The notes below the pieces were generated by a model that made no database searches, was not told the DNA's origin, and worked only from the letters and a program-made list of their open reading frames with translations. This document shows positions 62,786 through 64,000 of a DNA stretch of 64,000 bases, in pieces. Positions within the stretch are counted from its first letter, which is position 1. Each line of letters starts with the position of its first letter. The stretch is from NCBI RefSeq assembly GCF_000828085.3, contig NZ_JXCA02000022.1, positions 151,253-215,252 on the forward strand, in the 5' to 3' direction. The DNA is from Scytonema tolypothrichoides VB-61278. Lineage in GTDB: Bacteria; Cyanobacteriota; Cyanobacteriia; Cyanobacteriales; Nostocaceae. The translations under genes were made by a program, and so were the position numbers.

Positions 62786-63346
62786 ATGATAATTACAGTT
62801 CCAGCAACCACTACATTGAAGGAGTTTTTGGAACTTCCATACGTTGATGAGTCACCACCTTGGGAGTTTATGAATGGAGAAGCGATTCAGAAACCGATGG
62901 GAGGAGGTAAACACAGCCTGTTGCAGAAACGTTTAATTGCAGTGATTGATGCAGCAGGAAGTCAGTACGAAAGCTTTCCAGAATTACGCTGTACTTTCGG
63001 TAATCGTTCAGTAGTTCGTGATGTCGTGGTTGTCGCGACTCATCAACTACCGCTGGATGATAGCGGTGATATCATTAGCAGTGGTATTGAGTTTCCTCCA
63101 CCTTGGGTGATTGAAATCCTTTCCCCTGCTCAAAGTCAAACTAAGGTAACAGGTAACATCCTGCATTGTCTAAGAAATGGTACTCAGCTAGGATGGTTGA
63201 TAGATCCGAGCGAACGCTCTATCCTAGTTTATCATCGGGATCGGCTGCCGGATTTGTTGACTGGAGCAGATGTTTTACCCGTGTTAGAAAATATAAACCT
63301 GACACTATCCGTTGATGAAGTCTTTAGTTGGTTGAAGCGCAGATAA
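62786..63346 (+). CDS. Uma2 family (DUF820) endonuclease-like protein
   Basis: The 186-residue product has the PD-(D/E)XK-like Uma2 fold: LKEFLELPYVDESPPWEFMN, GEAIQKPMGGGKHSLLQKRL, VVRDVVVVATHQLP (the D position), PPPWVIEILSPAQSQTKVTG, LRNGTQLGWLIDPSERSILV, and an intact C terminus (LPVLENINLTLSVDEVFSWL). Unlike the copy at 2382-2912 it is complete. ATG 62786 is preferred over the GTG at 62777. Cyanobacterial genomes carry dozens of these; their function is unclear. It lies directly upstream of an IS630-type element. Confidence 0.88.
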   Translation: MIITVPATTTLKEFLELPYVDESPPWEFMNGEAIQKPMGGGKHSLLQKRLIAVIDAAGSQYESFPELRCTFGNRSVVRDVVVVATHQLPLDDSGDIISSGIEFPPPWVIEILSPAQSQTKVTGNILHCLRNGTQLGWLIDPSERSILVYHRDRLPDLLTGADVLPVLENINLTLSVDEVFSWLKRR

Positions 63347-63402
63347 AGTTTTCAGGCGATCGCCATTGGTGTCTCAGGGGCACTGGCTCCCCTTACCCCC
63401 TT

Positions 63403-64000
63403 ATATCATGTCCGGTTGATTACTTATAATAAAGATGGAATCGTTGCAGTGCGTCTACTTACACTATGCCGAAACGGATTGCGATCGCCAACTACTTAAG
63501 TCCGGAAGAACTGTTTTCCCGTTACCGTAAAGCAACACAAACAACGGAACGTAGTCATTACCAAATAATTTGGTTATTGGTAACAGGAAAGACCGTGCTG
63601 GAGGTATCTCAAGTAACAGGTTACACGAGAATTTGGATTTATCAACTCGTCAAACGTTACAACCAAGATGGTCCAATGGTCTTGGGAGACCAACGGCATC
63701 AGAATCGAGGCAAAGAATCATTATTAACAGATGTACAACAAGCCCAACTGTGGCAAGTGCTTTCACACAAGGCACCAGATGGGGGATTGTGGAATGGTCG
63801 TAAGGTGGCAGATTGGTTAAGCGAACTAACAGGACAAAGTATTGATCGTCGGCGTGGATGGGAATACATAAAACAAATGACTTTCCGCTTACGTGTGACT
63901 CGACCGGAGCATGGCGCTTGCGACCCAATCGAACAAGAAAACTGGAAAAAAAACTCGATTTACGGCTCCAATTCCTTCAATCCCGATATCCAGATGCCGA
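63403..64000 (+). mobile_element. Left part of an IS630-type insertion sequence, cut by window end
   Basis: The transposase start lies at 63466. The sequence before it, TATATCATGTCCGGTTGAT near 63401-63420, is a candidate left terminal repeat beginning at a TA, the usual IS630 target. The right end is outside the window, so the boundary is unverified. Confidence 0.55.
63466..64000 (+). CDS. IS630 family transposase, OrfA part with a -1 frameshift site, 3' end outside window
   Basis: IS630-type transposases cut and paste DNA into TA sites with a DDE catalytic core. The visible 178 residues (MPKRIAIANYLSPEELFSRY onwards) contain the N-terminal helix-turn-helix pair (TVLEVSQVTGYTRIWIYQLV), a second HTH/linker (GGLWNGRKVADWLSEL) and the interdomain segment FRLRVTRPEHGACDP. 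At 63946-63953 there is a run of eight A; the normal family sequence continues in the -1 frame as KKLDLRLQFLQSRYPDA, whereas frame 0 reads KKNSIYGSNSFNPD. This fits a slippage site that joins OrfA and OrfB, as in many IS630 elements, or an inactivating indel. The DDE domain lies beyond the window. Confidence 0.82.
   Translation, partial: MPKRIAIANYLSPEELFSRYRKATQTTERSHYQIIWLLVTGKTVLEVSQVTGYTRIWIYQLVKRYNQDGPMVLGDQRHQNRGKESLLTDVQQAQLWQVLSHKAPDGGLWNGRKVADWLSELTGQSIDRRRGWEYIKQMTFRLRVTRPEHGACDPIEQENWKKNSIYGSNSFNPDIQMP

Overview
The window looks like chromosome of a filamentous, probably heterocyst-forming (Nostocales-type) cyanobacterium. The evidence is abundant HIP1 octamers (GCGATCGC, e.g. 3759-3766), short tandem repeats such as TTCAAAA and AGTCAAA, many dispersed GC-rich hairpin repeats between genes, and gene families typical of these genomes (Uma2 nucleases, DUF928, COP23, CHASE2-kinase, TPR-CHAT, AAA-like/TPR proteins, PEP-CTERM). 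No rRNA, tRNA or CRISPR array was seen.

Layout. 1-6.1 kb is mostly housekeeping: the 3' part of enolase, a decayed Rpn-like nuclease next to a nonsense-truncated Uma2 gene, argC, and the bifunctional riboflavin gene ribBA. 6.5-15.3 kb holds DUF928 and three same-strand genes that look like one module: a membrane 4Fe-4S polyferredoxin with FHA and cyclic-nucleotide-binding domains, an FHA + ferredoxin-reductase + 2Fe-2S ferredoxin fusion, and a CHASE2 Ser/Thr kinase. 15.4-38.2 kb carries two copies of a TpsA-TpsB-CHAT cassette (two-partner secretion exoprotein, its outer-membrane transporter, and a secreted TPR-CHAT caspase-like protein). They point outward from a centre holding a PEP-CTERM protein, a RAYT transposase remnant, an AAA-like/TPR membrane protein and a COP23 protein.

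38.2-42.3 kb has a complete insertion sequence with perfect 23-bp ends but a frameshifted transposase, followed by a two-gene diterpene synthase operon (class II cyclase, then class I synthase). 43.2-45.9 kb is a paralogue of the central AAA-like/TPR protein. 46.2-64 kb returns to metabolism: cobalamin-dependent methionine synthase with a repeat inserted in its coding sequence, two small membrane proteins, a succinate dehydrogenase/fumarate reductase flavoprotein, a GNAT enzyme, a GDT1-family Mn2+ exporter behind a yybP-ykoY manganese riboswitch, a TPR protein, a conserved cyanobacterial protein with a basic Gly/Pro-rich tail, a homocysteine-biosynthesis (HcyBio) protein, a sugar nucleotidyltransferase fused to a catalytically degenerate phosphomannomutase-like half, an Uma2 protein and the left part of an IS630-type element running off the window.

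How the genes may work together (inference): the kinase plus two FHA redox proteins could form a phosphorylation-assembled electron-transfer chain. Each TpsA-TpsB-CHAT set could export a beta-helical adhesin with its own caspase-like partner. The two terpene synthases could convert GGPP to a cyclic diterpene in two steps. HcyBio and MetH act in consecutive steps of methionine synthesis.
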